Shown here: positions 46,888-57,279 of the stretch, piece by piece
Layout: each line of letters begins with the position of its first letter
Position numbering within the stretch: position 1 is the stretch's first letter
From: Vibrio panuliri
Lineage (GTDB): Bacteria; Pseudomonadota; Gammaproteobacteria; Enterobacterales; Vibrionaceae
NCBI RefSeq assembly: GCF_009938205.1
Contig: NZ_AP019654.1
Coordinates: forward strand, 682,001 to 746,000
Length of the DNA stretch: 64,000 nt
Reading direction: 5' to 3'
The notes under the pieces: generated by a model
Told to the model about the DNA's origin: nothing
Seen by the model: only the letters and a program-made list of their open reading frames with translations
Databases searched by the model: none
Made by a program: the position numbers and the translations under genes

Positions 46888-46915
46888 AAGCCAGAGCAAT
46901 GCTCTGGCTTTTTTG
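46888..46915 (+). terminator. Terminator after rlmN
   Basis: AAGCCAGAGC-AAT-GCTCTGGCTT stem followed by TTTTT. Confidence 0.9.
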
Positions 46916-47156
46916 TTGCAACTTATTACTGATAAAAATAAAGCTATCTCGCAGTTTATTGGTTTTATCTTGGCTAAAAATGTCAGTTTTTAGAAAAACC
47001 TTGAGCTTGCTGTAATTTATCTAACCCGATTGTGTTGTTTCATGCTTTATATCTATTAGAATTAATAGTCATACTTAAGTATCTCAGAAGACTGAGTACG
47101 TTCCTGAGTGATTGTTCAGACAACAACCTCATATACTTAGGGAAGGTCGCAACAAA

Positions 47157-47212
47157 TTTATCAGTGACATCTCCTTATCTTGTGTGCAAGATGTTTTCAC
47201 TTCACTGATAAA
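47157..47212. repeat. Nested inverted repeat upstream of rodZ
   Basis: Outer arms TTTATCAGTGA (47157-47167) and TCACTGATAAA (47202-47212) are perfect complements. They enclose a second stem ATCTTG-TGTG-CAAGAT (47177-47192). It adjoins the IS5-terminus-like motif and could be the subterminal part of an element or an RNA fold in the rodZ leader. Confidence 0.75.
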
Positions 47213-47309
47213 TACGTTAGTAAATTTAAATACCTTGGTTTGAGACGACAACAAACAAAAAAGAATAAAAAGTCGCGAGAGCCAATCGGAAAACAAGAGA
47301 CACGACATA

Positions 47310-48278
47310 ATGAATACAGAGCAACCGACGGCTGTCGTAGAAGAGAATACAGAAAACAATCACATTCAACCGGGCACTATTCTTAAACAGAAACGCGAAC
47401 AAGCCGGGTTAAGTCAAAAGCAAGTTGCGGATCGTTTGCGTCTGCGAGTGGCGATTATTGAGCAAATTGAGCGCAATGAGTTCGAGCCGGATCAGGTTGC
47501 AACCTTTACCCGTGGTTACCTGCGATCATACGCGAAAGTGGTCAATGCGGACGAAGGTGAAGTATTGGCGGCTTTAGATGCCACCATGGGCACTCAGCCC
47601 CCGCAAGAACAAAAAATGAAGAGCTTCTCGCGTAAAACCAATCGAGAAAAACACGACAATCGCATCATGGCTTTGACCTGGGGGATTGTGATTGTGATTG
47701 TGGCTATCTCCTCGGTTTGGTGGTGGCAGAACAAGCAAAAAGATGCCCTTGAAATCACCAATGAAGACGAAGCGGCACTTGTGGTTGAGTCTGAGTCAAC
47801 GCCGCTACTGGATACCTCCGTTGATAAGCTAACGGCAGAGCCTAGTAACGAGAACAGTGACGAGAACGCTCCGGTATCTCCTGTGGCAGAAGATAGCCAA
47901 GCTGCAAATGAGCTTACTCCGCTTGAAGCAAACGATGATCTGAGCCAAAACAGTGCCGAAACCGCACCATTGGCTCCAGTGACAGAAACCCAAACGGCAC
48001 AACCGCAAGCGGATGACGCCGTCTCTAAGCCAGCAGTGAGCGCTAACCACCTTGAGTTAAGCTTTAACGATGAATGTTGGGTGCAAGTGAAAGATTCGAC
48101 GGGCAAAACCCTACTAAGTGGCATTAAACGTGGTGGAGAAACGGTAACATTAGACGGTAAAAAGCCGTATAACGTTATTTTGGGTGCGCCAGAGAACGTT
48201 TCTATCACATTAGCGAGTGAACCTGTCGACCTTTCTGGGTATACTGCAGGCAAAGCAGCAAGATTCACCTTACCTTAG
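47310..48278 (+). CDS. rodZ: Cytoskeletal protein RodZ
   Basis: Membrane protein linking MreB to the elongasome and maintaining rod shape, 322 aa. The cytoplasmic Xre-like helix-turn-helix (residues ~20-90) contains [19 protein letters not shown] and [14 protein letters not shown] single membrane helix ([21 protein letters not shown]) starts near residue 118. An acidic, Ala/Glu/Thr-rich periplasmic linker (~145-245) and a conserved C-terminal beta domain ([17 protein letters not shown]) follow. First gene of rodZ-ispG-hisS. Confidence 0.92.
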   Translation: MNTEQPTAVVEENTENNHIQPGTILKQKREQAGLSQKQVADRLRLRVAIIEQIERNEFEPDQVATFTRGYLRSYAKVVNADEGEVLAALDATMGTQPPQEQKMKSFSRKTNREKHDNRIMALTWGIVIVIVAISSVWWWQNKQKDALEITNEDEAALVVESESTPLLDTSVDKLTAEPSNENSDENAPVSPVAEDSQAANELTPLEANDDLSQNSAETAPLAPVTETQTAQPQADDAVSKPAVSANHLELSFNDECWVQVKDSTGKTLLSGIKRGGETVTLDGKKPYNVILGAPENVSITLASEPVDLSGYTAGKAARFTLP

Positions 48279-48286
48279 AAAAGATT

Positions 48287-49405
48287 ATGCAACACGAATC
48301 TCCTATTAAACGTCGCCCATCGACTCGAATTTATGTGGGCGATGTGCCTATTGGTGATGGCGCACCGATTGCGGTGCAGTCAATGACCAACACCAGAACA
48401 ACAGACGTCGATGCGACTGTTGCACAAATTCGAGCATTGGAAAATGTCGGTGCAGATATCGTGCGCGTATCTGTGCCAACCATGGATGCCGCAGAGGCAT
48501 TTAAGCAAATCAAACAGCAAGTGAACATTCCACTCGTGGCGGACATTCACTTTGACTACCGTATTGCGCTAAAAGTGGCGGAGTATGGTGTGGACTGTTT
48601 ACGCATCAACCCGGGCAACATCGGTAACGAAGAGCGTATTCGTTCAGTCGTAGATTGTGCACGTGACAAAAACATCCCGATTCGCATTGGTGTTAACGGC
48701 GGTTCTCTGGAAAAAGATATCCAGATGAAATATGGCGAACCAACGCCTGCAGCATTAGTGGAATCTGCGATGCGTCATGTTGATATCCTTGATCGCCTCA
48801 ACTTTGACCAATTCAAAGTGAGCGTAAAAGCGTCAGATGTGTTCCTTGCCGTCGATTCATACCGTTTGCTGGCGAAGAAAATCGATCAGCCGCTCCATCT
48901 CGGTATTACTGAGGCGGGTGGTGCTCGTGCCGGCGCGGTTAAATCATCGGTTGGCCTAGGTATGCTATTGGCAGAAGGTATTGGTGATACATTACGAATT
49001 TCATTAGCAGCGAACCCAGTTGAAGAGATCAAAGTCGGCTTTGATATTCTAAAATCACTGCGCATTCGCTCACGTGGCATTAACTTTATTGCTTGCCCTA
49101 GCTGTTCTCGTCAAGAGTTTGATGTGATCGGCACCGTCAATGCACTCGAAGAGCGCCTAGAAGACATCATTACGCCGATGGATGTATCGATCATCGGTTG
49201 TGTGGTGAATGGGCCGGGTGAAGCTGAGGTTTCACACCTCGGTCTTGCTGGTAGCAACAAGAAGAGTGCATTTTACGAAGATGGCAAACGTCAGAAAGAG
49301 CGTTTTGACAACGACGATCTGATCAATCAGTTAGAAGCGAAAATTCGTGCGAAAGCGGCCGTTATGGACGAAAGCAATCGCATTGAAATTAAAGTGCAAA
49401 ACTAA
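48287..49405 (+). CDS. ispG: 4-hydroxy-3-methylbut-2-enyl diphosphate synthase IspG
   Basis: [4Fe-4S] enzyme of the MEP isoprenoid pathway, converting MEcPP to HMBPP, 372 aa. N-terminal TIM barrel ([38 protein letters not shown]). The cluster cysteines are in [13 protein letters not shown] and [13 protein letters not shown]. It starts 8 bp after rodZ, as in E. coli. Confidence 0.97.
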   Translation: MQHESPIKRRPSTRIYVGDVPIGDGAPIAVQSMTNTRTTDVDATVAQIRALENVGADIVRVSVPTMDAAEAFKQIKQQVNIPLVADIHFDYRIALKVAEYGVDCLRINPGNIGNEERIRSVVDCARDKNIPIRIGVNGGSLEKDIQMKYGEPTPAALVESAMRHVDILDRLNFDQFKVSVKASDVFLAVDSYRLLAKKIDQPLHLGITEAGGARAGAVKSSVGLGMLLAEGIGDTLRISLAANPVEEIKVGFDILKSLRIRSRGINFIACPSCSRQEFDVIGTVNALEERLEDIITPMDVSIIGCVVNGPGEAEVSHLGLAGSNKKSAFYEDGKRQKERFDNDDLINQLEAKIRAKAAVMDESNRIEIKVQN

Positions 49406-49440
49406 ATCTCAACGAAGTAATTACAATTACGGTAAATATT

Positions 49441-50709
49441 GTGGCAAAACCAATTCAAGCAATTCGAGGCATGAACGATTGTCTCCCTACTCAATCACCA
49501 CTGTGGCAGAAGCTAGAAAACACAGTGAAAAACGTAATTAGCGCATACGGTTACAATGAAATGCGCATGCCAATCGTTGAGATGACGCATCTATTTAGTC
49601 GTGCTATTGGCGAAGTAACGGATGTAGTAGAAAAAGAGATGTACACCTTTGAAGATCGCAATGGTGACAGCCTAACTCTACGTCCTGAAGGCACCGCAGG
49701 TTGTGTGCGCGCAGGGATTGAAAACGGCTTGCTTTACAACCAAGAGCAACGTGTATGGTACATGGGACCAATGTTCCGCCATGAGCGTCCACAAAAAGGT
49801 CGCTACCGTCAGTTCCACCAATGTGGTGTTGAAGTGTTTGGTCTAAATGGCCCAGACGTTGACGCTGAACTTATTATGATGACGGCGCGTCTATGGCGTG
49901 AGCTTGGCATTGATCAACATGTGCGTCTTGAGCTGAACTCAATTGGCTCTCTTGATGCTCGTGCTAACTACCGTGAAGCATTGATCGCATTCCTAGAACA
50001 ACATATGGATGTTCTGGATGAAGATTGTAAACGTCGTATGCATACTAACCCGTTACGTGTATTGGATACTAAGAATCCTGATGTACAAGCGATCTTAGGT
50101 GACGCACCTCGCCTGTCGGATTACTTAGATGATGAGTCTAAGCAACATTTTGCAGGTTTGTGTGAACTTCTTGATGCTGCGGGTATCGAATACACAGTAA
50201 ATGAGCGTCTTGTTCGTGGTCTTGACTACTACAACCGCACAGTATTTGAATGGATTACCGAAAGCCTTGGCTCACAAGGTACCGTTTGTGGCGGTGGTCG
50301 TTATGATGGTCTTGTTGAGCAACTCGGTGGTAAAGCGACCCCTGCGGTTGGCTTTGCGATGGGACTTGAGCGTCTAGTGTTGATGCTAGAAACCCTTGAA
50401 TTAACTGAAGTTCGTCGCAGCGTAGACGTCTACATGGTGACGGCGGGTGAAGGTACGATGATGGCGGGTATGAAGCTGGCTGAACAGCTACGCGAACAAG
50501 TACCGGGTCTCCGTGTCATGAACCACTTCGGTGGCGGCAACTTCAAGAAGCAATTTAAGCGTGCAGACAAAGTGGGTGCAGTGGTTGCTTTGGTTCTTGG
50601 TGAGAACGAAGTTGCTGATAACAGCGTGGTGTTGAAAGATCTGGTTGGCGGTACGCAAGAGACGTATAGCCAAGCGGATGTGATTGCCAAACTCGCTGAG
50701 CTAATCTAA
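49441..50709 (+). CDS. hisS: Histidyl-tRNA synthetase
   Basis: Class II synthetase charging tRNA-His, 422 aa. GTG start at 49441 gives [16 protein letters not shown]. Motif 2 is [23 protein letters not shown]; histidine-specific loops are [15 protein letters not shown] and [13 protein letters not shown]. The C-terminal anticodon-binding domain spans ~330-422. Located between ispG and yfgM as in enterobacteria. Confidence 0.97.
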   Translation: MAKPIQAIRGMNDCLPTQSPLWQKLENTVKNVISAYGYNEMRMPIVEMTHLFSRAIGEVTDVVEKEMYTFEDRNGDSLTLRPEGTAGCVRAGIENGLLYNQEQRVWYMGPMFRHERPQKGRYRQFHQCGVEVFGLNGPDVDAELIMMTARLWRELGIDQHVRLELNSIGSLDARANYREALIAFLEQHMDVLDEDCKRRMHTNPLRVLDTKNPDVQAILGDAPRLSDYLDDESKQHFAGLCELLDAAGIEYTVNERLVRGLDYYNRTVFEWITESLGSQGTVCGGGRYDGLVEQLGGKATPAVGFAMGLERLVLMLETLELTEVRRSVDVYMVTAGEGTMMAGMKLAEQLREQVPGLRVMNHFGGGNFKKQFKRADKVGAVVALVLGENEVADNSVVLKDLVGGTQETYSQADVIAKLAELI

Positions 50710-50775
50710 CCAAATTTGAATTTAGCAAAGTGGCGATGTGAGTCGCCACTTTTGTACTGTTTAAGAGGACAGGAA

Positions 50776-51390
50776 GTGGAACTCTACGATACCGAAGAAC
50801 AACAAGTTGAAGCGATTAAAGATTGGTGGAAAGAGAACGGTAAAGCGGTCATTTTTGGCGCTGTGATCGGTCTAGGCGGTCTATTTGGCTGGCGTTACTA
50901 CCAAGATTCAACAATTGCAGCTCAAGAAGCGGCCTCTATTAGCTACACCAAAGCAATTGAAAGCCTTGCCGCGTCAGGTGCGCAAGCAGAGCAACAAGTT
51001 CAAAGCTTTATCGATGCCAATGGTGAGACGGAATATGCGGTACTTGCTGCGTTACAACTTGCGAAAGTTCAGGTTGAAGCAAACCAGTTAGATGCAGCGA
51101 TTGAGCAGCTTCAATGGGCAGTGACCACAACAAAAGATCAAGCACTACAAGCCGTGATTAACTACCGCTTGGCGCGCCTACAATCAGAGCAAGGTAAGTT
51201 TGATGCAGCGATTGCACAGCTTGATGCGATTACTGATGAAGGTTGGGCTGGTCGCGTTGACGAGCTACGAGGTGACATCTTACTGCGCAAAGGAGATGCA
51301 GAAGGTGCTTACGCTGCTTACACCGAAGCACAGCAAGCGGGTGATGCAAGCGAAGCGCTACAAATGAAGTTGGATGATCTAGCCAAGTAA
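50776..51390 (+). CDS. yfgM: YfgM, ancillary SecYEG translocon protein
   Basis: Membrane-anchored TPR-like protein that works with PpiD at the Sec translocon in E. coli, 204 aa. GTG 50776 after AGAGGACAGGAA gives MELYDTEEQQVEAIKDWWK, which aligns with the E. coli N terminus; an upstream ATG 20 codons earlier would add a non-family extension. One membrane helix (AVIFGAVIGLGGLFGWRYY, ~residues 24-43), then TPR-type helices (AAIAQLDAI, EGAYAAYTEAQ). Followed by bamB after 11 bp. Confidence 0.93.
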   Translation: MELYDTEEQQVEAIKDWWKENGKAVIFGAVIGLGGLFGWRYYQDSTIAAQEAASISYTKAIESLAASGAQAEQQVQSFIDANGETEYAVLAALQLAKVQVEANQLDAAIEQLQWAVTTTKDQALQAVINYRLARLQSEQGKFDAAIAQLDAITDEGWAGRVDELRGDILLRKGDAEGAYAAYTEAQQAGDASEALQMKLDDLAK

Positions 51391-51401
51391 GGGCAAGTTG
51401 C

Positions 51402-52562
51402 ATGAAGAAATTGCTGAACAAGGCATTGACGACAGTTGCAGTACTGAGTGTGTTGGCTGGTTGTGCCAGTGAAGAAGACACCATTGTTATGGCTCCTGTG
51501 CCGCAAGTTGATAATGAATTTACTGCTTCATCGGTATGGAGTCGCTCAGTTGGTGATGGCGTCGAACACTATTTTTCCAAGCTAACACCAGCTTACGCTT
51601 ATGACAAAGTGTTTGTCGCGAGCCGTCAGGGCGAAGTGACAGCGCTAAATCCGGAAACCGGTGATCAACTGTGGAGCACCGACCTAGAGCAAGATGTACC
51701 AGCTCGCCTAGCGGGTGGTATTGCGGCCGCTTATGACAAACTGTTCATCGGTAGTGAAAATGGTGAAGTGATTGCACTGAACCAAGAAACTGGTGAGTTA
51801 CTGTGGCGCGCAAAGGTTCAGGGTGAAGTGTTATCTGTCCCTGCGACAGATGAAAACCTAGTGATGGCTCATACTAGCGAAGGCGTTCTTGTTGCTCTTG
51901 ATCAGCAAAGCGGTGAGCAAAAGTGGGCAATCAGCACTGAAGTACCAACCTTGACACTACGTGGAACCAGCGCACCAATGGCTGTTTCTGGCGGTGTATT
52001 CTGGGGTACTGCGAATGGTCGTTTAGCTGCGGCTATTGTTCAGCGTGGTCAGCTAATTTGGCAACAACCAATCGGGACGCCAAAGGGCGCAACAGAGATT
52101 GACCGGATTGTCGATGTTGATGCATCGCCAATGCTAATGGGCAGCACGCTGTTTGTTATTGGTTACAATGGTCAATTAACGGCAATCGACTTGCGTTCAG
52201 GTCAACCGGGCTGGAAGCGTACTTATTCGTCTGCGACTGACTTAGCCAATGACGGTAGCCGAGTATTCCTTGTGACAGACAAAGATCACTTGGTAGCCGT
52301 TGACGCACGCAGTGGTACAGAGCTTTGGAACAACAAACAGCTTGAGCACCGCCTGTTAACTGCACCGAAAGTACTGGGTGACTATGTCGTGGTTGGTGAT
52401 AGTGAAGGTTATTTATACTGGATCGATCGCAGCTCTGGTGAGTTTGTTTCGATGCAAGAAGAAGGCAGTGGCGGTTTCGCTGTAGGGCCTATTCTGCTTG
52501 ATGATGGCATTGTTATTACTACGCGCAATGGCAATGTAAAGAAACTGACGCTCAGCGAATAA
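51402..52562 (+). CDS. bamB: BamB, outer-membrane assembly lipoprotein
   Basis: Eight-bladed beta-propeller lipoprotein of the BAM complex, 386 aa. Lipoprotein signal with lipobox LAGC (cysteine near residue 24). Repeats of the PQQ-like blade type are seen, such as VTALNPETGDQLWSTDL, VIALNQETGELLWRAKV, LVALDQQSGEQKWAI and LVAVDARSGTELWN. Its placement between yfgM and der is conserved. Confidence 0.96.
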   Translation: MKKLLNKALTTVAVLSVLAGCASEEDTIVMAPVPQVDNEFTASSVWSRSVGDGVEHYFSKLTPAYAYDKVFVASRQGEVTALNPETGDQLWSTDLEQDVPARLAGGIAAAYDKLFIGSENGEVIALNQETGELLWRAKVQGEVLSVPATDENLVMAHTSEGVLVALDQQSGEQKWAISTEVPTLTLRGTSAPMAVSGGVFWGTANGRLAAAIVQRGQLIWQQPIGTPKGATEIDRIVDVDASPMLMGSTLFVIGYNGQLTAIDLRSGQPGWKRTYSSATDLANDGSRVFLVTDKDHLVAVDARSGTELWNNKQLEHRLLTAPKVLGDYVVVGDSEGYLYWIDRSSGEFVSMQEEGSGGFAVGPILLDDGIVITTRNGNVKKLTLSE

Positions 52563-52583
52563 TTTCGTGATATAATTCACATT

Positions 52584-52617
52584 CGGCTCCTGGCTGGTGA
52601 CAGTTAGGAGTCGTTTT
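52584..52617 (+). terminator. Probable terminator after bamB
   Basis: CGGCTCCT / AGGAGTCG stem (one G-T pair) with a 14-base loop, followed by TTTTGTTT. Confidence 0.6.
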
Positions 52618-52656
52618 GTTTATATAAAACAAAGATTTAAGTTTATTTGGTGTGGC

Positions 52657-52704
52657 TATAGGTAACAATTTGGCAAGAGGAAAACTTGTCAGTCGTTACC
52701 TATA
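52657..52704. repeat. Long hairpin in the der leader
   Basis: Perfect arms TATAGGTAAC (52657-52666) and GTTACCTATA (52695-52704) enclose a second stem GGCAAG/CTTGTC around the loop AGGAAAA. It ends 33 bases before the der ATG and may be an mRNA structure or a protein-binding dyad. Confidence 0.7.
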
Positions 52705-52737
52705 ACTACATAAGAAAAGAATATTGTAGAGGTTGTT

Positions 52738-54225
52738 ATGGTTCCTGTTGTTGCTCTAGTAGGGCGTCCGAACGTAGGTAAATCTACGTTGTTTAACCGC
52801 TTAACTCGTACACGTGATGCGCTAGTGGCGGACTTCCCTGGCTTAACTCGTGACCGTAAATATGGCCAAGCTAAGCTTGGTGAACATGAATTTATCGTCA
52901 TCGATACTGGCGGTATCGATGGTACGGAAGAAGGTGTTGAGACCAAAATGGCACAGCAATCGCTCGCGGCGATTGATGAAGCTGATGTGGTACTTTTCAT
53001 GGTGGATGGTCGTGCTGGTTTAACGTCAGCAGATGAAGCCATTGCTCAACATCTACGTAAGCTAGAAAAACCAGCAATGCTGGTGGTTAACAAGATTGAT
53101 GGTATCGATGCAGATGCTGCGAGTGCAGAGTTCTGGCAACTTGGTATGGAAGAGATGTACCAGATTGCAGCGGCTCATGGTCGTGGTGTTGCTGCATTGA
53201 TCGATCTAGCGCTAAACCCATTTGCAGAAAAATTCGTTGAAGAGACTCAAGGTGAGATCACTGACCTAACTGACTTTGAAGACGAAGAACAAGAGCAAAT
53301 TGATTTTAGCGAAGAAGAAGCGGAAGCTGAGTTCAAGCGTTTGCAAGATCAGCCAATTAAATTGGCGATTATCGGTCGTCCTAACGTAGGTAAATCAACC
53401 CTAACTAACCGTATTCTTGGTGAAGAGCGTGTGGTTGTTTACGATATGCCAGGAACGACTCGCGACTCTATCTACATTCCAATGGAGCGTGATGGTCGTG
53501 AGTATGTATTGATTGATACTGCAGGTGTTCGTCGTCGTACACGTATCAACGAAATGGTTGAGAAATTCTCAGTAGTTAAAACGTTGAAAGCGGTAGAAGA
53601 TGCCAACGTGGTACTTTTGATCATCGATGCGCGTGAAAATATCTCAGATCAAGATCTAAGCCTACTCGGCTTTGCGCTTAATGCAGGTCGCTCGATTGTT
53701 TTAGCAGTGAACAAGTGGGATGGTCTGGATAACGATGTAAAAGAATCCGTGAAGAAAGAACTAGACCGTCGTCTAGGCTTCGTTGACTTCGCTCGTATTC
53801 ACTTTATTTCAGCGCTTCACGGTACAGGTGTTGGTCACCTATTTGAATCAGTACAAGAGGCTTACAAGTCAGCAACGACTCGTGTAGGTACGTCAGTGCT
53901 GACTCGTATCATGAAGATGGCAACCGACGATCACCAACCACCTATGGTACGTGGTCGCCGCGTGAAACTAAAATACGCGCATGCGGGTGGTTACAACCCA
54001 CCAATTATCGTTATCCACGGTAACCAAGTACGCGAACTACCAGATTCATACAAGCGCTTTTTGATGAACTACTACCGTAAGTCACTAGAGATCATGGGTA
54101 CGCCAATTCGTATCCAGTTCCAAAACAGTGAAAACCCATTTGAAGGTAGAACGACCAAAATGACACTGTCTCAAGAGCGTAACCGTAAACGCCTAATGAG
54201 CATGGTTAAAAACCGTAAAAAGTAA
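52738..54225 (+). CDS. der: Ribosome-assembly GTPase Der (EngA)
   Basis: Essential GTPase with two tandem G domains that helps mature the 50S subunit, 495 aa. G1 motifs occur twice: [14 protein letters not shown] (residue ~8) and [14 protein letters not shown] (~217), each with its DxxG (DTGG, DTAG) and NKxD (NKID, NKWD). An acidic linker (~180-205) separates them. The C-terminal KH-like domain is [17 protein letters not shown]. Followed by a strong terminator. Confidence 0.97.
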   Translation: MVPVVALVGRPNVGKSTLFNRLTRTRDALVADFPGLTRDRKYGQAKLGEHEFIVIDTGGIDGTEEGVETKMAQQSLAAIDEADVVLFMVDGRAGLTSADEAIAQHLRKLEKPAMLVVNKIDGIDADAASAEFWQLGMEEMYQIAAAHGRGVAALIDLALNPFAEKFVEETQGEITDLTDFEDEEQEQIDFSEEEAEAEFKRLQDQPIKLAIIGRPNVGKSTLTNRILGEERVVVYDMPGTTRDSIYIPMERDGREYVLIDTAGVRRRTRINEMVEKFSVVKTLKAVEDANVVLLIIDARENISDQDLSLLGFALNAGRSIVLAVNKWDGLDNDVKESVKKELDRRLGFVDFARIHFISALHGTGVGHLFESVQEAYKSATTRVGTSVLTRIMKMATDDHQPPMVRGRRVKLKYAHAGGYNPPIIVIHGNQVRELPDSYKRFLMNYYRKSLEIMGTPIRIQFQNSENPFEGRTTKMTLSQERNRKRLMSMVKNRKK

Positions 54226-54244
54226 CCATTAACGATTTACTTGA

Positions 54245-54273
54245 AAAGCGCCTACAATGTAGGCGCTTTTTTT
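54245..54273 (+). terminator. Terminator after der
   Basis: AAAGCGCCTAC-AAT-GTAGGCGCTTT stem followed by a run of T. Confidence 0.93.
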
Positions 54274-54304
54274 ATCTCTAAAGAATAACCAAATTGAAAT
54301 TACA

Positions 54305-55192
54305 ATGAATGTAACGCCAACTATTACTCAGTTCTGCCATCAAACTTGGCAACTGACTGCACAAGTACAACTTAGCCAAACATCAGGTGATGTCACCTAT
54401 ATCGTTACCGATAGAACTCCTTTTCATCCTGTGAGTCATATTTGGCCCGATCATCCTGCCGATAGAGGCGCAATAACGTACAAAGATAAGCTTTATCCAC
54501 TCGTCGACTGCTTGGTCGGTGCCGTTGAACTGTGTAGTAACACTCTTTATGTCGACAAAGCGATTCCCGTAAAACGCGATCAAGCTGGCTGGGCATTTGT
54601 AGTCGTTCATGTGGTTGAAAAAACAGAAGCCGTATTTTGTGCTAGTAACAGCCTGCTACTGAGTGTCGATAAAACTTACCAACAAGCACTAAGCCGAGGT
54701 CATAGTGCTGGCCACTTAGCTTTCTTGGCGCTCAACAAGGTGTTAACTGAGCAGGGGTATTGGCGCAAAGATGCCGATCGCAAAGACACATTAGGGAACT
54801 ATGATTTCAATAGCTATGCTCAAGAGACCAGCTTTGTTAGCGAAGATAAATGTGTCGATAGTTACCGCTTAGGTAAAACACTGCGTAAACGAGGTTTAAA
54901 TAGCGCCGATATGGTTGCACAGCTTAGCATGATAGAAAACCAAGTAAATCAAGTGGTTAATAATTGGCTACAGCAAGGTACTGAGGTTGTGATGCATTGT
55001 AATGGTGAGGCATTGACCGATTCACGCTATTGGCGTTGTGAGCTGGGCGAAACGAAACTGGCGGAGATTCCTTGTGGTGGCACCCATGTTCACAGCCTAA
55101 AAGAGTACACCAGCATTAGAGTGAGCCTGCAAGAAACGAGTCCAAATTACATTGAAATGCAGACCGATGTAACTCCAGCGACAGATAAATGA
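54305..55192 (+). CDS. AlaX-like alanyl-tRNA editing hydrolase
   Basis: Predicted free-standing trans-editing protein that removes wrongly attached amino acids from tRNA-Ala, 295 aa. It resembles the second additional domain of AlaRS. Zinc-site motifs are RGHSAGHLAFLAL (HxxxH) and EIPCGGTHVHSLKEY (CxxxH). The N-terminal ~120 residues are a beta-barrel-like region. AlaX proteins vary in substrate (Ser, Gly); this one cannot be assigned. Confidence 0.82.
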   Translation: MNVTPTITQFCHQTWQLTAQVQLSQTSGDVTYIVTDRTPFHPVSHIWPDHPADRGAITYKDKLYPLVDCLVGAVELCSNTLYVDKAIPVKRDQAGWAFVVVHVVEKTEAVFCASNSLLLSVDKTYQQALSRGHSAGHLAFLALNKVLTEQGYWRKDADRKDTLGNYDFNSYAQETSFVSEDKCVDSYRLGKTLRKRGLNSADMVAQLSMIENQVNQVVNNWLQQGTEVVMHCNGEALTDSRYWRCELGETKLAEIPCGGTHVHSLKEYTSIRVSLQETSPNYIEMQTDVTPATDK

Positions 55193-55494
55193 GATCTTTT
55201 TATTAAAATCTGAAAGTGGTGCGATATTAAATGTTTTGTGGAGTTTAATTCTTTTAGAAATCCAAAAACAGGATATGTAACTTATGCTTTCGGTATGTGG
55301 TTATATAAATATTCTTTTGAGGGCAGATCGCTGATCAAAATGGATTTAGCGGATGATCTTATGAAGATCATATTGGCAGATTGGTTGCTTTGTCGTCAAT
55401 AAAACGTTTGCGCGATTGTGACGTGATAAAGATCATGGCGTGCAAGCAATCACAGCAACACAATAGGATCCATCGCAAGCATGAGGTAAAGAGA
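55193..55494. other. Gap before yfgJ
   Basis: 302 AT-rich bases. It contains an ATGATCT/AGATCAT dyad (about 55355-55373) and two very short frames (16 and 20 codons) without convincing ribosome binding sites. No gene is supported. Confidence 0.6.
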
Positions 55495-55722
55495 ATGAGC
55501 GAGAATTTGTGTCCTCAGTGCCAACACGAACTCGAGTGGCAAGGTGATTATCATTGCCAACCATGTCAGCAGTCATTTAGTAAAGTTGGTTATTGTCCTG
55601 AGTGTCAGGCGCGGTTAGAAAAACTGCAAGCTTGTGGCGCGGCTAACTATTTCTGCAATAGTTGCAATGAGTTGAAGTCCAAGTCGCGAGTGCGTTTTGA
55701 GTTCGAGAAGAAGTCAGACTAA
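55495..55722 (+). CDS. yfgJ: YfgJ family zinc-ribbon protein
   Basis: 75-aa protein with two zinc ribbons. Four CxxC pairs are visible: CPQC, CQPC, CPEC and CNSC. ATG 55495 with GAGGTAAAG upstream is chosen; a start 38 codons earlier adds a non-family basic leader. Function unknown. In E. coli yfgJ also lies between der and xseA, which supports the assignment. Confidence 0.85.
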   Translation: MSENLCPQCQHELEWQGDYHCQPCQQSFSKVGYCPECQARLEKLQACGAANYFCNSCNELKSKSRVRFEFEKKSD

Positions 55723-57050
55723 TTGACGGTAGAGCGCAGTTCGCCATCGGCTAAGCGGGTGATCAAAGTATCGCCCGTTTTTACATCTTGAGCGGAGTGA
55801 ACCACATTACCTTGGTCTGTTTGAGTAATCGAGTAACCACGTTTTAGGGTTGCCAGAGGACTCACGGTATCCAGTTTCTCTGCCGCCAGTGCTAGTTGGT
55901 GGCGGGAGGTCAGGAGTTTTCTGTCCATCGCATCTAATAGCTTTTGCTCAATACGAGCGAGCGCTGCCTGTTGCGAACTCAGGCGTTTAGCGGGCGAGTG
56001 CAGTTGAATACGGTGCAGCTGACGCTCAATTTTTTGCTGATGTTGAGTAATAAAGCGCTGCATTGCACGTTGAAGACGACCGTCGAGTTCATCAAGTTGC
56101 TGGCTTTGGCGTTGCAATTGTTGTTTCGGATGCTGTCGATCGAGTCGATGCTCCAACTGACGCAAGCTCTGCTTTTGCTCAGCGAAGTAGTAGCGCAGTG
56201 CAGCAAACAGTTTTTGTTCACGCGTCGCAAGACCTTGCGCTTTATGACTGTTATCACGGCTCACTAATTCGGCGGCGGCTGAAGGTGTTGGTGCACGCAT
56301 ATCGGCAACGAAATCAGCGATGGTGACATCGACTTCATGGCCGACCGCACTAATGATAGGGATCTGACTGGCTGCAATAGTGCGAGCCAATATTTCATTG
56401 TTAAAACACCAAAGATCTTCTAACGAACCACCACCACGACCGACAATAAGCACATCACATTCATTACGGCTGTTAGCACAACCGATCGCTTGTGCAATTT
56501 GGATTGCCGCTTCTTCGCCTTGCACCATTGTGGGATAGATAATCACTGGTAGTGAAGGGTCGCGTCGCTTAAGTACATCGAGAATATCAAAAAGTGCCGC
56601 ACCAGTTTTGGAGGTGACAATACCCACGCATTTCGGGTGTTCCGGTAGAATTTGCTTATTAGTTTGAGCAAACAACCCTTCGGCTGCGAGCTTCATTTTT
56701 AACTCTTCAAATTGCTGCTGTAGTCTGCCATCGCCTTCTGGTTGCATACTTTCGATGATCAGTTGGTAGTCACCACGTGGCTCATAAAGAGAGAGACGTG
56801 CTTTAACCAGAACTTGGTTACCATTGGTTGGCTTAAAAGAGACATGACGATTGTTACCACGGAACATGGCACATTTGACTTGCGCACGGGCATCTTTAAG
56901 AGTGAAGTACCAGTGACCGGAAACGGGAGCGGAGAAGTTAGATATCTCACCAATCAGCCAAACAATCCCCATTTCGTTCTCAAGCAAAAGGCGCACTTCT
57001 GCGTTAAGTCTCGATACGGTAAAGATATTTTGATTGGTCAGAGATGACAC
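55719..57050 (-). CDS. xseA: Exodeoxyribonuclease VII large subunit
   Basis: Large subunit of the ssDNA-specific exonuclease XseAB, 443 aa. GTG 57050 gives a start just before [15 protein letters not shown], matching the family; extending to 57152 would add 34 hydrophobic residues. N-terminal OB-fold ([23 protein letters not shown]), central catalytic domain ([53 protein letters not shown]) and a long coiled coil rich in Q, R and L (~290-400). Its stop overlaps yfgJ by 4 bp, tail to tail. Confidence 0.95.
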   Translation of the reverse strand: MSSLTNQNIFTVSRLNAEVRLLLENEMGIVWLIGEISNFSAPVSGHWYFTLKDARAQVKCAMFRGNNRHVSFKPTNGNQVLVKARLSLYEPRGDYQLIIESMQPEGDGRLQQQFEELKMKLAAEGLFAQTNKQILPEHPKCVGIVTSKTGAALFDILDVLKRRDPSLPVIIYPTMVQGEEAAIQIAQAIGCANSRNECDVLIVGRGGGSLEDLWCFNNEILARTIAASQIPIISAVGHEVDVTIADFVADMRAPTPSAAAELVSRDNSHKAQGLATREQKLFAALRYYFAEQKQSLRQLEHRLDRQHPKQQLQRQSQQLDELDGRLQRAMQRFITQHQQKIERQLHRIQLHSPAKRLSSQQAALARIEQKLLDAMDRKLLTSRHQLALAAEKLDTVSPLATLKRGYSITQTDQGNVVHSAQDVKTGDTLITRLADGELRSTVN

Positions 57051-57115
57051 AGCTAATCTCGTAGGCGTGAGTATGGAAATTAGCGGCAATATAATACATA
57101 GCAAGGGGGTAAATG

Positions 57116-57167
57116 CAAGAAAAAAATTAAAAAATTTGTGGTCAACCGTCACTCTTCACCGTATAAT
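57116..57167 (+). promoter_or_regulatory. guaB promoter
   Basis: -10 TATAAT (57162-57167), a 17-base spacer, -35 TGGTCA (57139-57144). An A/T-rich tract at 57116-57136 acts as a likely UP element. The GC-rich CCCACCGC discriminator after the -10 suits growth-rate and stringent control, as known for guaB of E. coli. The 5' leader is about 105 nt. Confidence 0.75.
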
Positions 57168-57279
57168 CCCACCGCAATATCTAATCCAAATGCAGCAAAG
57201 TTCTCCTACTTTCTGTACTCATTATGCGAAACGATGAGATTGGATTTTCTTTTTACCTATCTATTGTGAGATATTGCAA

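Larger units (their letters stand above)
46870..47309. other. rlmN-rodZ gap lacking pilF/pilW
   Basis: 440 AT-rich bases with no open gene. After the rlmN terminator there is a GTATCTCAG/CTGAGTAC imperfect dyad near 47080. Then TTAG (47137-47140) is followed directly by GGAAGGTCGCAACAA, resembling an IS5-group terminus at its YTAR target. Next comes a nested hairpin at 47157-47212. In E. coli and most vibrios this position holds the type IV pilus biogenesis lipoprotein gene pilF/pilW; I see no remnant of it. Confidence 0.6.
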
